From the NCBI GenBank assembly GCA_963850195.1, contig CAWKKD010000005.1:2728001-2792000 (forward strand): DNA of 64,000 nt, given 5' to 3'. This document shows, piece after piece, positions 9,121 to 18,266 of the stretch (position 1 is its first letter; each line of letters starts with the position of its first letter). The notes under the pieces are model-generated. The model did no database searches and was not told the DNA's origin. It saw only the letters and a list, made by a program, of their open reading frames with translations. The translations under genes and the position numbers were made by a program. This DNA comes from Actinoallomurus sp963850195 (GTDB taxonomy: Bacteria > Actinomycetota > Actinomycetes > Streptosporangiales > Streptosporangiaceae).

Positions 9121-10056
9121 GTGACACAGTCCGACAAACGTTCGCTCGCACGCCGGGGTTGGCCATTGGTCTTTCTCGGCTGGCTGACCGCGCTGCTGGC
9201 GCCGGTCATCTTCTGGACCGTCGGCATCTCCGTCATTCCGCTGGCCATCGGAAGCGCCCTGCTCGTGGCGGTCGGGTGTGTGCTGATCGGATATCGGGGA
9301 AACCGCGACCGGCTCGCGCCCATCTTCCTCGGAACGTTCTTTGGCGGCGGCCTGCTGCTCATGGGTGGCCTGTCCAACAGCACCGACCAGTACGCCTACC
9401 ACGTGCTCGGAAAAACCGTCACCTGCCAGGTCACGAACGTCCAGAAGTTCGTCTCGACCAACGTGCAGACCGACAGCGACGGCCACTCGACCACGACGAC
9501 CAGCGTCTCCTTCGAGCACACCACGGCATGCTCGAACGCGACGTACAAGATCGATCGGGAACCGCCTTATCCGGTGGGGACAAGGGCGCAGGTCGTCTAC
9601 GTTCCCAACGGAAAGGCGCGGCCGAAGTTCAGCGACCGCCGACCGGGATGGGGCGACGGACCGCCCTTCGCGGCGGGCGGTTTCCTGGTCCTCCTCGTGG
9701 CGCCGTTCCTCGCCAGGATCGTCGAACGGCGCGGCCCGAAGACGCCTCACTCAGGGCCTCGGCCGACTGGGCCGGGAACGTACCAGCCGGAACCCCGGTT
9801 CGATGCCCGGCGCGACCGGCGGACGAAGGCGGCCCTGGAAGACATCCGGGCGGGGAACAAGATCGCCGGCATGGCGCGGATCATGCAGCTCGGGATGGAA
9901 GAGCGCGGGAACCGACGGTGGGAGCGGCGGCAGCCTCCCGGCCCACCGCCGTTCGGGCCGCCGCCGGGGCCGTTCGGGCCGCCGTCCCAAGGCCCTCCGC
10001 CCCAAGGTCCCCCGCCTCAAGGACAGCCGCCGTACGGGCCTCCGCCTCAGGGCTGA
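9121..10056 (+). CDS. Membrane protein with Pro-rich cytosolic tail (DUF3592-like)
   Basis: A 311-residue protein from a GTG preceded by GAGAGGGG. Transmembrane segments lie at about 14-35, 38-58 and 67-82; then comes an outside loop with a CQVTNVQ...TTACSNATYK beta region, and a fourth segment (FAAGGFLVLLVAPFLARI, about 180-200). The loop resembles the DUF3592 pattern, in which a small beta domain lies between helices. The C-terminal tail is almost entirely Gly/Pro/Gln and ends YGPPPQG, the same ending as the unrelated small membrane protein at 24303. It sits 47 bases after the second T7SS pair and is probably in that operon. Confidence 0.5.
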   Translation: MTQSDKRSLARRGWPLVFLGWLTALLAPVIFWTVGISVIPLAIGSALLVAVGCVLIGYRGNRDRLAPIFLGTFFGGGLLLMGGLSNSTDQYAYHVLGKTVTCQVTNVQKFVSTNVQTDSDGHSTTTTSVSFEHTTACSNATYKIDREPPYPVGTRAQVVYVPNGKARPKFSDRRPGWGDGPPFAAGGFLVLLVAPFLARIVERRGPKTPHSGPRPTGPGTYQPEPRFDARRDRRTKAALEDIRAGNKIAGMARIMQLGMEERGNRRWERRQPPGPPPFGPPPGPFGPPSQGPPPQGPPPQGQPPYGPPPQG

Positions 10057-10063
10057 CCGGCGG

Positions 10064-10546
10064 TCAGTAGCTCTGGCGCGGGCCGCGGATCTCTTGCACG
10101 GCGCCCTTGGCGCGCTGCTGCTGGGTGGTGAGCTCGCGCAGGACGTCCTTCATCTGGACGGCGAAGTCGTTGCCGAGCTTCTCCATCTGGGCCAGCGCGG
10201 CCTTGGGCTCGGCGAGGCGCGCGGCGGCGTCCTCGGCGCCACCGAACAGCTCGCCTCCGGCCTGGGTGACCTTGGTCTGGAAGTCCTGCGCGGCGGCGTT
10301 GACGGCGGCGCGGATCTCCAGGCTCAGCTCGGCGGAGGGCAGACGCAGGACGCGAGGGTCGAGGTCGAGGGCGGTCAGGCCACCCTCCTGGCGGAACTCC
10401 GCGGTGATGCGGCCGTCCGCGGCCTCGCCCTGGCCGACGACATCGGCCATGCGCTCCCGGAGCTCGCGCATTCTCACCATCTGGTCTTCGGCCGTCCGCA
10501 GCGCGTCATCCATCTTCTTGCCGGGGACGTATCCGAAATCCGTCAT
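10064..10546 (-). CDS. YbaB/EbfC-like protein (copy 2)
   Basis: A 160-residue protein with the same helix-strand-helix plan as copy 1: helix MDDALRTAEDQMVRMRELRERM, central strands GRITAEFRQEGGLTALDLDPR, then a long C-terminal helix. The motif VxGQGEAADGRI matches VGRGEAADGKV in copy 1, showing common descent. Family knowledge suggests DNA or nucleoid binding, but a T7SS-specific role such as chaperoning cannot be excluded. It lies between the rightward membrane-protein gene, ending eight bases away, and mycP, on the same strand as mycP. Confidence 0.6.
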   Translation of the reverse strand: MTDFGYVPGKKMDDALRTAEDQMVRMRELRERMADVVGQGEAADGRITAEFRQEGGLTALDLDPRVLRLPSAELSLEIRAAVNAAAQDFQTKVTQAGGELFGGAEDAAARLAEPKAALAQMEKLGNDFAVQMKDVLRELTTQQQRAKGAVQEIRGPRQSY

Positions 10547-10675
10547 GGCCCGAAACCTCGCCTCTCATGGATGGTCACTGCGAACGCGGCCAAGAATGGC
10601 GCCAACGGCCGCGCCGCAGCAATACGAGACTTCGACCCTAGTAAAACGGAACGGCACTTCTGCCAATCCGTAAAA

Positions 10676-11959
10676 TCACTTATCGCCGGCGGGGAAATCG
10701 TCCGCCGGCAGGATCACGCGTCCCGGCCGCCAGTTGCGGCGTATGCCCAGAGGGGTCACCGCTCCGGCGAAGACGGCGAGTAGGGCCAGGCCGAGCGTGA
10801 TCGCCGCTACCAGGCCGCCGATCGTACGGGAGTGGTGGTCGACGGGCGCCGGGCCACCGATATTTGCAGGCTGGGCCTCGACCACCGGGGGCGGCGACGG
10901 AATGACGTCGTCGTTGCCGTTGTCGGTGAGCGCACTGACCGGGCTCACCATTCCCGCGCCGCTGCCCGTGCCTTCGCTGCCGTCCGCGGTTCGTTTGATG
11001 CGGTTGATGATCTGCTGGGGCGTTTTCCCGGGCATCTTGGATTTGATCAGTGCCGCGACACCGGCGACGTAGGGCGCGGCGTAACTCGTACCCTGCAGGT
11101 TTCCCCAGTTGTAGCCCATCCCCTGGATGGCGGTGATGTCGTCCCCGGGGGCGCCGACATCGACCCTCGAGGTGGTGTTGGAGATCTCCGAAATGGGACC
11201 GGTGACGCTGAGCGCACCGACGGACAGGACGCCCGGGTACGACGCGGGGAATGCCGCCTGCTCGTCCTTCTTCTTCTGCGGATCGGTGTTTCCCGCCGCC
11301 GCGACGACCAGGATGCCCTTCCTCTGGGCGTGCAGCACCGCCGCGTGCAATGCCGGAAAGCTGATGTTGGTGATGGACACATTGATGATGTCCACGCCTC
11401 TTTGGACCGCGTGCTCGATCCCGTCCGCGAGCGCCTGGCCGTTGTCGGCGGAGTCGGTGCTGTTCTGGACCTTGAAGGAGATCAGGTGAGCTTCCGGAGC
11501 GACTCCGACGATCGGGATCTTCTTGGTGTTGCGGTAGTCCTGGGCGGCGATGATGCCGGCCACCCGTGTCCCGTGGCCGACGCAGTCACCGAAGCCCGTG
11601 TGGGTGAGGTCCTCCTGACCGATCACCCGGCCCTTGAGCAGCGGATGGCTGCCGTTGATCCCGCTGTCCACGATGCCGATCGTGACGCCCTTGCCGCGCG
11701 TGTACTTCTGGGCGCCGTCCAGGTTGATGCGGGTCTGCGCCCACGGAATGCCTGGAATCTGCGACGCGGGAAGCGACTGCACCAGCGGGCACGGCGGGGG
11801 TGGTGGAGGCGCCGGCGCTTTAGGTGCGGGTTTGGCGTGGGACGGCTTCGGTTTCGCCGCCGGGGCGGCCAGTGCCGCCGGAGTCGCGCTCCCTAGTACG
11901 AGAACGCCGACGACGGCGACCCCTACCGACTTCACACCGCCCATGCGAAACCTCCCCAA
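10676..11959 (-). CDS. mycP: Mycosin, T7SS subtilisin-like membrane protease
   Basis: MycP is the membrane-anchored subtilisin-type protease that stabilises the T7SS complex and processes some substrates. The 427 residues contain a signal peptide (about 1-31), a Pro-rich linker with a PPPPPPC stretch, and a complete catalytic triad: D98 in IVDSGI, H129 in GHGTRVAG and S292 in GTSYAAPYVAG, with oxyanion N223 in AAAGN. A C-terminal membrane helix lies at about 379-405, followed by a short basic cytosolic tail, as in all mycosins. A second in-frame ATG (11944) gives a better signal peptide and may be the true start. Together with eccC and eccD this defines a functional T7SS; eccB and eccE are not in the window. 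Confidence 0.93.
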   Translation of the reverse strand: MGRFRMGGVKSVGVAVVGVLVLGSATPAALAAPAAKPKPSHAKPAPKAPAPPPPPPCPLVQSLPASQIPGIPWAQTRINLDGAQKYTRGKGVTIGIVDSGINGSHPLLKGRVIGQEDLTHTGFGDCVGHGTRVAGIIAAQDYRNTKKIPIVGVAPEAHLISFKVQNSTDSADNGQALADGIEHAVQRGVDIINVSITNISFPALHAAVLHAQRKGILVVAAAGNTDPQKKKDEQAAFPASYPGVLSVGALSVTGPISEISNTTSRVDVGAPGDDITAIQGMGYNWGNLQGTSYAAPYVAGVAALIKSKMPGKTPQQIINRIKRTADGSEGTGSGAGMVSPVSALTDNGNDDVIPSPPPVVEAQPANIGGPAPVDHHSRTIGGLVAAITLGLALLAVFAGAVTPLGIRRNWRPGRVILPADDFPAGDK

Positions 11960-12091
11960 GGCTCGACGTTGAACTCTAGACGATTCACTACCGAAAGGTG
12001 CCTTCGGCCAGTTCTCCGGTTAGCCCCTTATCGGCCGAAGAACCGGTCATATCACCGTGAAAGGCCATGACAGCCCATTACGATCGGACGC

Positions 12092-12694
12092 GTGACGCAC
12101 CCGAACGGATCCGAGGCGACCTCTGGGCGACGGCCGCTGGTATGGGCGGGAGCCCTGGTCGCGCTGGTGGTCGTGGTCTCGCTGACCTGGGTGACGGGCG
12201 GGCTGGCGGCCAAGCCGCACGGGATTCCGGTGGTCGGCGTCGGCCGTACCGTGGACCAGGGGCTCTTCGCCGTACAGGTTCTGGACGCGCGGACCGGGCG
12301 GATGCGGATGCACCGGTTCGACCCGGAGAAGAACCTCCTCGTCGTACGGATGCGGGTGACCGACCAGGGCGACCGCAGCTTCGGCATCCCGAGCTTCCTC
12401 GGCGGGATGACGGCCGAGCCTCGCCCCGGGAAGTACGCCGATCCGGACATCATGGGCTCCGAGGGCGACGTCCAGGGCCATGACACCAGCACGATCCACC
12501 CGCGGCTGCCGGTGGTCGTCCAGGTGCGCTGGCCGTTGCCGGACGGGACCTCGCCGCGCTCCGTGACGCTCGCCTTCCGCACGTGGAACTACGGCCAGGG
12601 CTTCACGGACGACACCTTCTACTGGAGCGTCACCAAACAATCCCCGATCACCGCGAAGGTGTCCCTCCCGGTACGTACGGGGGCGACGTCGTGA
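12092..12694 (+). CDS. Membrane-anchored protein with Ig-like outer domain
   Basis: A 200-residue protein with one N-terminal membrane helix (VWAGALVALVVVVSLTWV, about 16-33) and an exported beta-rich domain (LFAVQVLDARTG...LLVVRMRVTDQGDRSFGIPSFL), similar in style to DUF4352/telomeric-repeat-factor-2-like domains. I do not recognise the family. The GTG start has a TACGAT hexamer at 12079-12084, seven bases upstream, and no ribosome-binding site, suggesting a leaderless transcript. Its stop overlaps the next gene's GTG (GTGA), and it is the first of three overlapping genes of similar architecture, so they probably form one complex at the membrane. Confidence 0.55.
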   Translation: MTHPNGSEATSGRRPLVWAGALVALVVVVSLTWVTGGLAAKPHGIPVVGVGRTVDQGLFAVQVLDARTGRMRMHRFDPEKNLLVVRMRVTDQGDRSFGIPSFLGGMTAEPRPGKYADPDIMGSEGDVQGHDTSTIHPRLPVVVQVRWPLPDGTSPRSVTLAFRTWNYGQGFTDDTFYWSVTKQSPITAKVSLPVRTGATS

Positions 12695-13266
12695 CCCGGC
12701 TCCTCTCCGGGATCGTCTCGCTCGGGCTGCTGGCGGCCGCGATGTGGCTGTACGGGTTCAAGCCGCACCTGAAGGCCGGCATGCAGAACCCGATCGCCGC
12801 GAAGGGACGCATCGGCGCGGTCGTCGGCAACCGGGTGTTCAGCGTGAAGGTCGACCGCGTGGACGTGGCGTCCGGGATCGTCAAGCCCGACATCCTGTCC
12901 ACGCCGGCGCCGGTTCCGAGCCTCGGCGTCTTCGTGATCGTCTACCTCCAGATCAGGAGCAACGAGAAGCCGTTCGACCCCGGCCACGTACACCTCGCCA
13001 CACGCGGCGGGCTGTCGTACGACGAGAGCGGGCGTCCCGACCTCGCCACCGTCAACGGCGACTACCAGCCGATGCTGTGGCGCAAGGCGACGTACGTCTT
13101 CGAGATCCCGAAGGACCGGCTCGCCGGGTCGCGGCTGGTCGTCGGGCCGTCAGACCTGATGACCCAGTTCAGCGCCCAGACCGACGTCGACCTGGGCATC
13201 GGCGACGGCGCCGCGAGGCGCCTGCTCGCCCACCCTTCGCCCGGCTACGTCCTGAAGACGGCATGA
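12691..13266 (+). CDS. Membrane-anchored protein, second of three-gene cluster
   Basis: A 191-residue protein from the GTG at 12691, overlapping the previous stop. It has one N-terminal hydrophobic helix (LLSGIVSLGLLAAAMWLYGF) and an outer beta-rich domain (NRVFSVKVDRVDVASGI, LGVFVIVYLQIRSNEKPF, LVVGPSDLMTQFSAQTDVDLGI). The layout matches its upstream neighbour, so the two may be ancient paralogs. Function unknown. Translational coupling on both sides (GTGA, then ATGA) implies equimolar production. Confidence 0.55.
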   Translation: MTRLLSGIVSLGLLAAAMWLYGFKPHLKAGMQNPIAAKGRIGAVVGNRVFSVKVDRVDVASGIVKPDILSTPAPVPSLGVFVIVYLQIRSNEKPFDPGHVHLATRGGLSYDESGRPDLATVNGDYQPMLWRKATYVFEIPKDRLAGSRLVVGPSDLMTQFSAQTDVDLGIGDGAARRLLAHPSPGYVLKTA

Positions 13267-13847
13267 TGTTCGATCCGCACGAGATGACGGTCCGCGACCC
13301 GCTCGAGGAGACCGTCCCCGACCCCGTACGGCGGCGGTCCCGGCTCAGCGACGGGCGGCGGCGTGCCGTCGAGCTGGTCGCGCTGCTCGTGGTCCTGCCC
13401 GGCCTGCTGGCCGTCTACTGGGTGGACGACCGGAAGCAGGCCGCGCAGTGGGATCCGCAGGAGCGGGTCACGGTCGTGGCGCACGGCGGCACCGGCACGC
13501 TCGGCCACGTACGGCTGCGGGTACTGGGCCGGGACGCCACCGCGTCGTCGACCGGCACCACGGCCGGGGCCACGAAGATCACGCTGATCGTGGAGCTGCG
13601 CGCGCTCGACGCCAGGGGCGCGAAGGACCCGGTCACGTACACGGTGCGGGACCGCGCCGGGCACGTGTGGACGGCGTTCGGTCTGCCGGCGGGCGGCCAC
13701 GATCCGGTCGTCGGCGCCACGACGCCGGTGACGGTGACCGCCGACGTGCCGGTACGCCTTACCGGCTCTGTCGTGCTGGAGGCCCGGCTGGGATCGTTCG
13801 GTGCGACGGGTCACGGCCCGACGCGGGTTCTGCGCTTCGCCCACTGA
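13263..13847 (+). CDS. Membrane-anchored protein, third of three-gene cluster
   Basis: A 194-residue protein starting at the ATG that overlaps the previous stop (ATGA). It has a charged cytosolic N-terminus, one membrane helix (AVELVALLVVLPGLLAVYWV, about 37-56) and an outer beta domain (LGHVRLRVLGRDA, TKITLIVELRALDARG, SVVLEARLGSFG). Same single-pass plan as the two upstream genes. Its last 89 bases overlap, antisense, the end of the convergent gene 13759-15024, so the two operons share coding DNA. Confidence 0.5.
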   Translation: MMFDPHEMTVRDPLEETVPDPVRRRSRLSDGRRRAVELVALLVVLPGLLAVYWVDDRKQAAQWDPQERVTVVAHGGTGTLGHVRLRVLGRDATASSTGTTAGATKITLIVELRALDARGAKDPVTYTVRDRAGHVWTAFGLPAGGHDPVVGATTPVTVTADVPVRLTGSVVLEARLGSFGATGHGPTRVLRFAH

Positions 13848-15024
13848 CGCGCGCCACCACGAGGTCGAACGCCGCGGCCATCAGGCACACCCGAAGCGCC
13901 TGGTGGACGAGGTCGACGCCGAAGTGGATGACGGCGAGACGCTGCACCCACCAGCCGATCGTGTGCGGCCCCAGAAACTGATAGATGCCGCGTTCGACGA
14001 CGTACGCCCCGTCCTCCAGGCCCATGAACAGGACGCAGAACACCGCGAACGGCAGCAGCCCGGCACGGAACACCATCCGGAACCCGTACACGGTCGGCAA
14101 CCACTTGTCCCGTAGCTCGCGCGTCGTGATCTCCCACGGCGTACGCGGCCGGTCGATGCCGCTCGCCGTGACCAGCCGCCGGCCGACCCGCCCCTTGCCG
14201 AGCGCGGTCTCCTCGTCGGCGTCGACGCCGAGGATGACGCCGGCGATCACCAGCCAGACGAGGCCGCCGAGCACCGCCTCTTTGAAGGACGGCCAGTACG
14301 CGCCGATCCACCCGAACACCGGGCCGGTCGCCTCGGCGATCCAGGTCCACACGACCCGGTCGCCCAGCCAGCTCCAGACGACGCCGCGCGCCTTGTTCAC
14401 CGTGAAGATGCCGAAGAGGGTCCAGTTCACCTCGAACAGGGCGACGACGACGCCCCCGACCTGCGACCACCTCGGCTCGATGAGCCGCTCCGCGACGACC
14501 TTCAACACGAAGAAGGCCGCGGTCAGCGCGATCGCCATGTACACGTGGCTGTCGAGCACAGTGATCGACTTCATCGCCACGAGCTGGGCGCCGACGCCGC
14601 CCTGCGCCGCTCCCCTTGCCGCCGCGGCCTGCTCGAACCCCTGCGCGTCGTCGGCGAACCAGTTCCAGGCCAGGTAGAAGATCATGAACGGCAGGAGCGC
14701 CCGGGCCAGCGCGCCGAGCATCGTCTCCTCGTCCATGGCCGTCCACGAGGTGAGCGACTCGTCGAGCTCACGCTTGCGTACGGCCGGCAGCCCGTCCTTG
14801 ACGCTGTGCAGCATCGCGACGGTCACGCCCAGCGTGACCATGACGATCAGGCTGATGACGATGATCGGGACGACCCCGTTGTGCATCCCGAAGTGGTAAC
14901 CCCCGCGGAACAACAGGTACCGCAGCGTCTCGCCGACCGTGTACCAGAGCGCAAGCGGCACCGCGAAGCGCACGACGAGCCTCAGCGTCGTCCACGGAAG
15001 GATCACAGGTGACGAACGGAGCAT
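13759..15024 (-). CDS. Polytopic membrane protein of unknown function
   Basis: A 421-residue protein with about seven to nine hydrophobic segments (for example WTTLRLVVRFAVPLALWY, VVPIIVISLIVMVTLGVTVAML, LPFMIFYLAWNWFA, VLGGLVWLVIAGVILGV, AGLLPFAVFCVLFMGL). It has many Trp residues in the interfacial regions and a hydrophilic Ser/Arg/Pro tail. I recognise no transporter or enzyme motif. It converges on and overlaps the three single-pass genes, and may work with them, but the opposite strand makes co-expression uncertain. The ATG at 15024 lies directly against the AT-richer spacer before the Rhs-associated genes. Confidence 0.5.
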   Translation of the reverse strand: MLRSSPVILPWTTLRLVVRFAVPLALWYTVGETLRYLLFRGGYHFGMHNGVVPIIVISLIVMVTLGVTVAMLHSVKDGLPAVRKRELDESLTSWTAMDEETMLGALARALLPFMIFYLAWNWFADDAQGFEQAAAARGAAQGGVGAQLVAMKSITVLDSHVYMAIALTAAFFVLKVVAERLIEPRWSQVGGVVVALFEVNWTLFGIFTVNKARGVVWSWLGDRVVWTWIAEATGPVFGWIGAYWPSFKEAVLGGLVWLVIAGVILGVDADEETALGKGRVGRRLVTASGIDRPRTPWEITTRELRDKWLPTVYGFRMVFRAGLLPFAVFCVLFMGLEDGAYVVERGIYQFLGPHTIGWWVQRLAVIHFGVDLVHQALRVCLMAAAFDLVVARVSGRSAEPASGRDPSHRTIPAGPPARQSR

Positions 15025-15126
15025 AGTACGCGATGGTAACGGTATCCATCAACAGAAATGGGCGCACACCAAAATCAACCAACTTCTCATCGCTACCAGC
15101 GTCCTATGCAGACGGATATCCCTCGT

Positions 15127-15750
15127 CTACTCGACATCAAAGGCCGCCAACGCCTCCGCGTCATAGTCGGTTCCGGCGAGCGCACTGAGGATGATCGACT
15201 TCACGCTATTAAGCGAATGAGGCGAGAGAGTCAAAACCGCCAGATAGGCCGTCGCTGGCTTTGCCGATCGCTCCAACCGTTCGACCATTTCATCAAGGCC
15301 GCTCGAATTAAAGTATCCACGATCCCACATAAAGCAAGCTCTTGCGATCTGCTCAATAAAGTTACCCACGGGCGAAGTAAGCTCAACCTCATTCTCATCC
15401 AAAATGCCAAACACGGCCAAAATAACATCATCAGCGCCGGAGCCTGCGAGATCTTTTGCTGCCTCAATCATGTCCTGCAACACCTTGCTCGACCAGCGCG
15501 GATCGGAAGTGTCTACAGAAAAAAGGAGCAACATCGTTCGAATAAGATGAATTCGGACCGACCGGTCTATTTCGTCTGTTTTCTCAAAGGCCTCGGCCGA
15601 ACATCCATAGAAAGCCATGATCGGATGCAGGATGCGCCGAGAATCCGAGGTCAACCGACGGTACGCTGCACATATCTCATCACTAACGCGGGATCGCGAC
15701 CGGAGCACTTCCGCTTCCAACGACGACAGAAAAACCTCGAGATCAGTCAT
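15127..15750 (-). CDS. Candidate immunity protein for the adjacent Rhs toxin
   Basis: A 207-residue, acidic, mostly helical protein (MTDLEVFLSSLEAEVL...) with no motif I recognise. Its ATG at 15750 overlaps the stop of the Rhs end by eight bases, the classic position of a cognate immunity gene for a polymorphic toxin. An in-frame ATG at 15774 exists but lies inside the toxin frame. The base composition is visibly less GC-rich than the flanking genes, with A/T allowed at third positions, as in the Rhs end, so both were probably acquired together. The assignment as immunity gene rests on position and composition only. Confidence 0.55.
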   Translation of the reverse strand: MTDLEVFLSSLEAEVLRSRSRVSDEICAAYRRLTSDSRRILHPIMAFYGCSAEAFEKTDEIDRSVRIHLIRTMLLLFSVDTSDPRWSSKVLQDMIEAAKDLAGSGADDVILAVFGILDENEVELTSPVGNFIEQIARACFMWDRGYFNSSGLDEMVERLERSAKPATAYLAVLTLSPHSLNSVKSIILSALAGTDYDAEALAAFDVE

Positions 15751-17905
15751 GGACCAGAATCCTAACCAACTCATCCGGACTCATACTACCGCCGGCAACC
15801 CGCTCGACGATGGCGGCCGTCCGATGATGCCCTCCGGTTAGGTCCAGCCCACCGGGTCCCCTTACCGCACTGATCGGATCCTCCAGCCTAACCTTGGTCA
15901 GATCATGATTGGCAAGCTTACTAATATCATGAACCTGCTCCGGAAATAGCCCGTGCATCCTCGAACTGATTTCGTGACCGAGATCACCCGCGCGAACGTC
16001 TTCCCATCGCGGTCTGAACTCTTCGAGAGTAGGCCATCTCGGATTACGGGGACTTCCAAATGGCCTACCCTTCTTATCTCCGCGACGTACCCGCGAAAGC
16101 AGCTTTTCGCGATCCTCTTCGGAGAGCTTCTTCAGATCTTCTATAGCACACTTAAGACCAAGAAAGTCAAACCATCGCAGCGGATTTGACGCATAGGCGT
16201 TTTGATTGGGCCCCCCGGTCAGGCCAATTGGATCGCCGCTGATATAGCGCCCAATATGGGGATCATAGTAGCGCTGATAATTATAGTGCAATCCGGTTTC
16301 GGAATCATAATACTGACCGGGAAACCTAAGTGGACAACTAACGCTTTCGGAAGCGCCAGAAAGGCGCTCTCCCCATAGCGTCGTAAGCGCCTTCCAACGA
16401 ACGCTTCCGCTCGAGTCAACCATTTCCGTCGGCGTTCCGACAGCGTCAGAAATGATGGCATAGAACTGTTCATCTACCCATTGTTGCGGGGCATCGCGAA
16501 GCGGCATCCGCTCGGTCTGACTAACAGGGCGGAAGGTTCCCGGCTCCCATTCCCAGGCAGTGACATACGTCTGCGGATGAGCCGCGCCGCCGCGCACGGA
16601 ATGCGACTGAATGGCTTGCGCCCGCTCGGCTAGTAGCGCGCCATCCCAGACAAAATCGATTTGCTCTGCCACACTGCGGCCATCAGAATTAAAGCGCCGC
16701 TTGGAGATACGCCGCCCAAAGGCATCGTAATAGTATCGCCAATGGTTTCCATCTGGCGTTTTTACTCCAACGAGGCGGTCGTCAGCATCCCAGTAGTAGC
16801 GCCACGTGAAGGGCTTCGACGAAAGGCGGCTTTGCTGGCGAAACACGCTACGACCTTGAGCGTCGTATTCATAACGAACGCCATCCGACCGTCGGATCAA
16901 TGTACCGGTGTACTGCAGCTCTCCAGTCACACCCGTTTCGTCCGTCGTGTCCATATGAGGCGAAGAAAGGGCGGACTTTGTGAGGTTTCCCGCTTGATCG
17001 TATGCGTAGCGCTCAGTCCAGCCTCTGCCATGCACGGCAGTGACCCGCCCAGTAGGGTTAATGTCAAACCGTCGAGTGCCAGAAGTCTGCTCGTGGATCC
17101 CGGTAATGTATCCATCCGCGCGATATTGGTATGCGCGGTGCTGCAATAGATCAGCATTCTGTGCTGCCGGCGCCTTACCCATCACTGCTTGTCCAGTGGG
17201 CTGCGACTCCGGAACCTTCCACAGGCTTTGATTGGTCAGACGGTGACCGGTATCCCATGTTTGAGTGAGGGCGACCCGACTACCGATGGTGCGCTGAAGC
17301 TCGCGGCCTGCGGCGTCTCGCCTAAACTGGACTGTTTGTCCACCGGCGTGCAGAGTAGTCGGCTGGCCGGTCACTGAATATTCCCAGGAGCTTTCGGAAC
17401 CGGACGGCGTCCGACGCCGAGTACGCCGACCCAGGGAATCGTATGCGGATGAAAGCACACGCCCATTACATGCCTCGGTCACCACACGCCCGAGTCTGTC
17501 GTAGTCGAAGCGCAGATCGGAATCGGCATTCAATGCACGCACAACACGGCCCATAGGGTCGTATATGAATTTGGTGGCACTTTCTCCAGAACTCTGCTCG
17601 AGCACGTCGCCGAGCAGGTTACGAGCATAGCGCGTTACCTCACCGCTACCGTTGACGCGTTCAATCAACTGCCCAGCAGCATCATATGCATAACCGAGAA
17701 CACGCTCGTTGAAGTCGACCTCTCGGACCAAGTTGCCGACTTGGTCATATTCGTACCGCCAAACCAAGCCCTGCGGATTGGTAACGGCAGTCAGACGCAG
17801 CTCAGGGTCGTAGCTATATTCTAGTCGCGCTCCGTCCGGAGCGACCTCGGAGGCAGTCTGACCAAAATGACCGATCTCGAAACGACTGGTCTGCCCGAGG
17901 GCATC
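15743..17905 (-). pseudogene. 5'-truncated Rhs/YD-repeat toxin end
   Basis: An open frame of YD repeats (RYEYDQVGNLVREVD, FDYDRLGRVVTEAC, YYYDAFGRRISKR) leading into the Rhs core boundary YYDPHIGRYISGDPIGL, then a variable tail of about 150 residues. The tail ends with LDLTGGHHRTAAIVERV...VRILVHD, which resembles a ParB/sulfiredoxin-like fold (GHHR) and, less well, a GHH-type HNH toxin. At its 5' end the frame starts mid-repeat (DALGQTSRFEIG) immediately next to a terminator hairpin, with no ATG or GTG; the first possible start is a TTG at 17767. A complete Rhs gene would have a long N-terminal part, so this is a displaced or orphan toxin end. Lower GC than its neighbours supports transfer. 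Confidence 0.8.
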
Positions 17906-17906
17906 A

Positions 17907-17941
17907 GAGGCCCCTGGCCGTCGGTGACGGGCAGGGGCCTC
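17907..17941 (-). terminator. Hairpin between the sulfurtransferase operon and the Rhs end
   Basis: A near-perfect 16-bp inverted repeat (17907-17922 with 17926-17941, one mismatch, loop GGT), 17 bases after the stop of the DUF1416 gene. It should terminate the sseA operon; a TTTT run follows on the plus strand only. The Rhs homology starts one base beyond it, which marks the recombination junction. Confidence 0.7.
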
Positions 17942-17957
17942 TTTTACGTCCTTTGGG

Positions 17958-18266
17958 TTAGATGGCTACCTCTAGGGCGGCCACCTCGCCGACCTCGGCG
18001 GTGACGGTGGAGTCGATGCTGACGCCGCCGGGTGCCAGGACGCGGATCGTCCAGTCGCCTGGAGCGGCGAAGAAGCGGAAGACGCCTTCGTCGCTGGTGA
18101 CGACCTCACCGGTGAACTCGCCGGTCGAGTCGAGCAGGCGCGCGTAGGCGCCGGCTACTGCCGTACCTGAGCGCGAGACCGTGCCCTGGATGACCGCTTC
18201 GTTGTTGAGATCCACCGTTGCCGGCAGGCTCGCCGTCTGTGCGGGTGCGCCGCAACCGTCCGTCAT
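17958..18266 (-). CDS. DUF1416 protein
   Basis: A 102-residue protein with an N-terminal CGAPAQ and a carboxypeptidase-regulatory/transthyretin-like beta sandwich (VIQGTVSRSGTAVAGAYARL, GEFTGEVVTSDEGVFRFFAAPGDWTIRVLAPG). This is the DUF1416 family, which in actinobacteria is found next to thiosulfate sulfurtransferase, as here. Its ATG overlaps the sseA stop (ATGA). The N-terminal Cys could be a sulfur acceptor from SseA, but that is inference. Confidence 0.85.
   Translation of the reverse strand: MTDGCGAPAQTASLPATVDLNNEAVIQGTVSRSGTAVAGAYARLLDSTGEFTGEVVTSDEGVFRFFAAPGDWTIRVLAPGGVSIDSTVTAEVGEVAALEVAI

Noticed and set aside
15127..17905. Insertion sequence or transposon carrying the Rhs end
   Set aside because: I found no transposase, terminal inverted repeats or target duplication at either side; simple recombination fits better.
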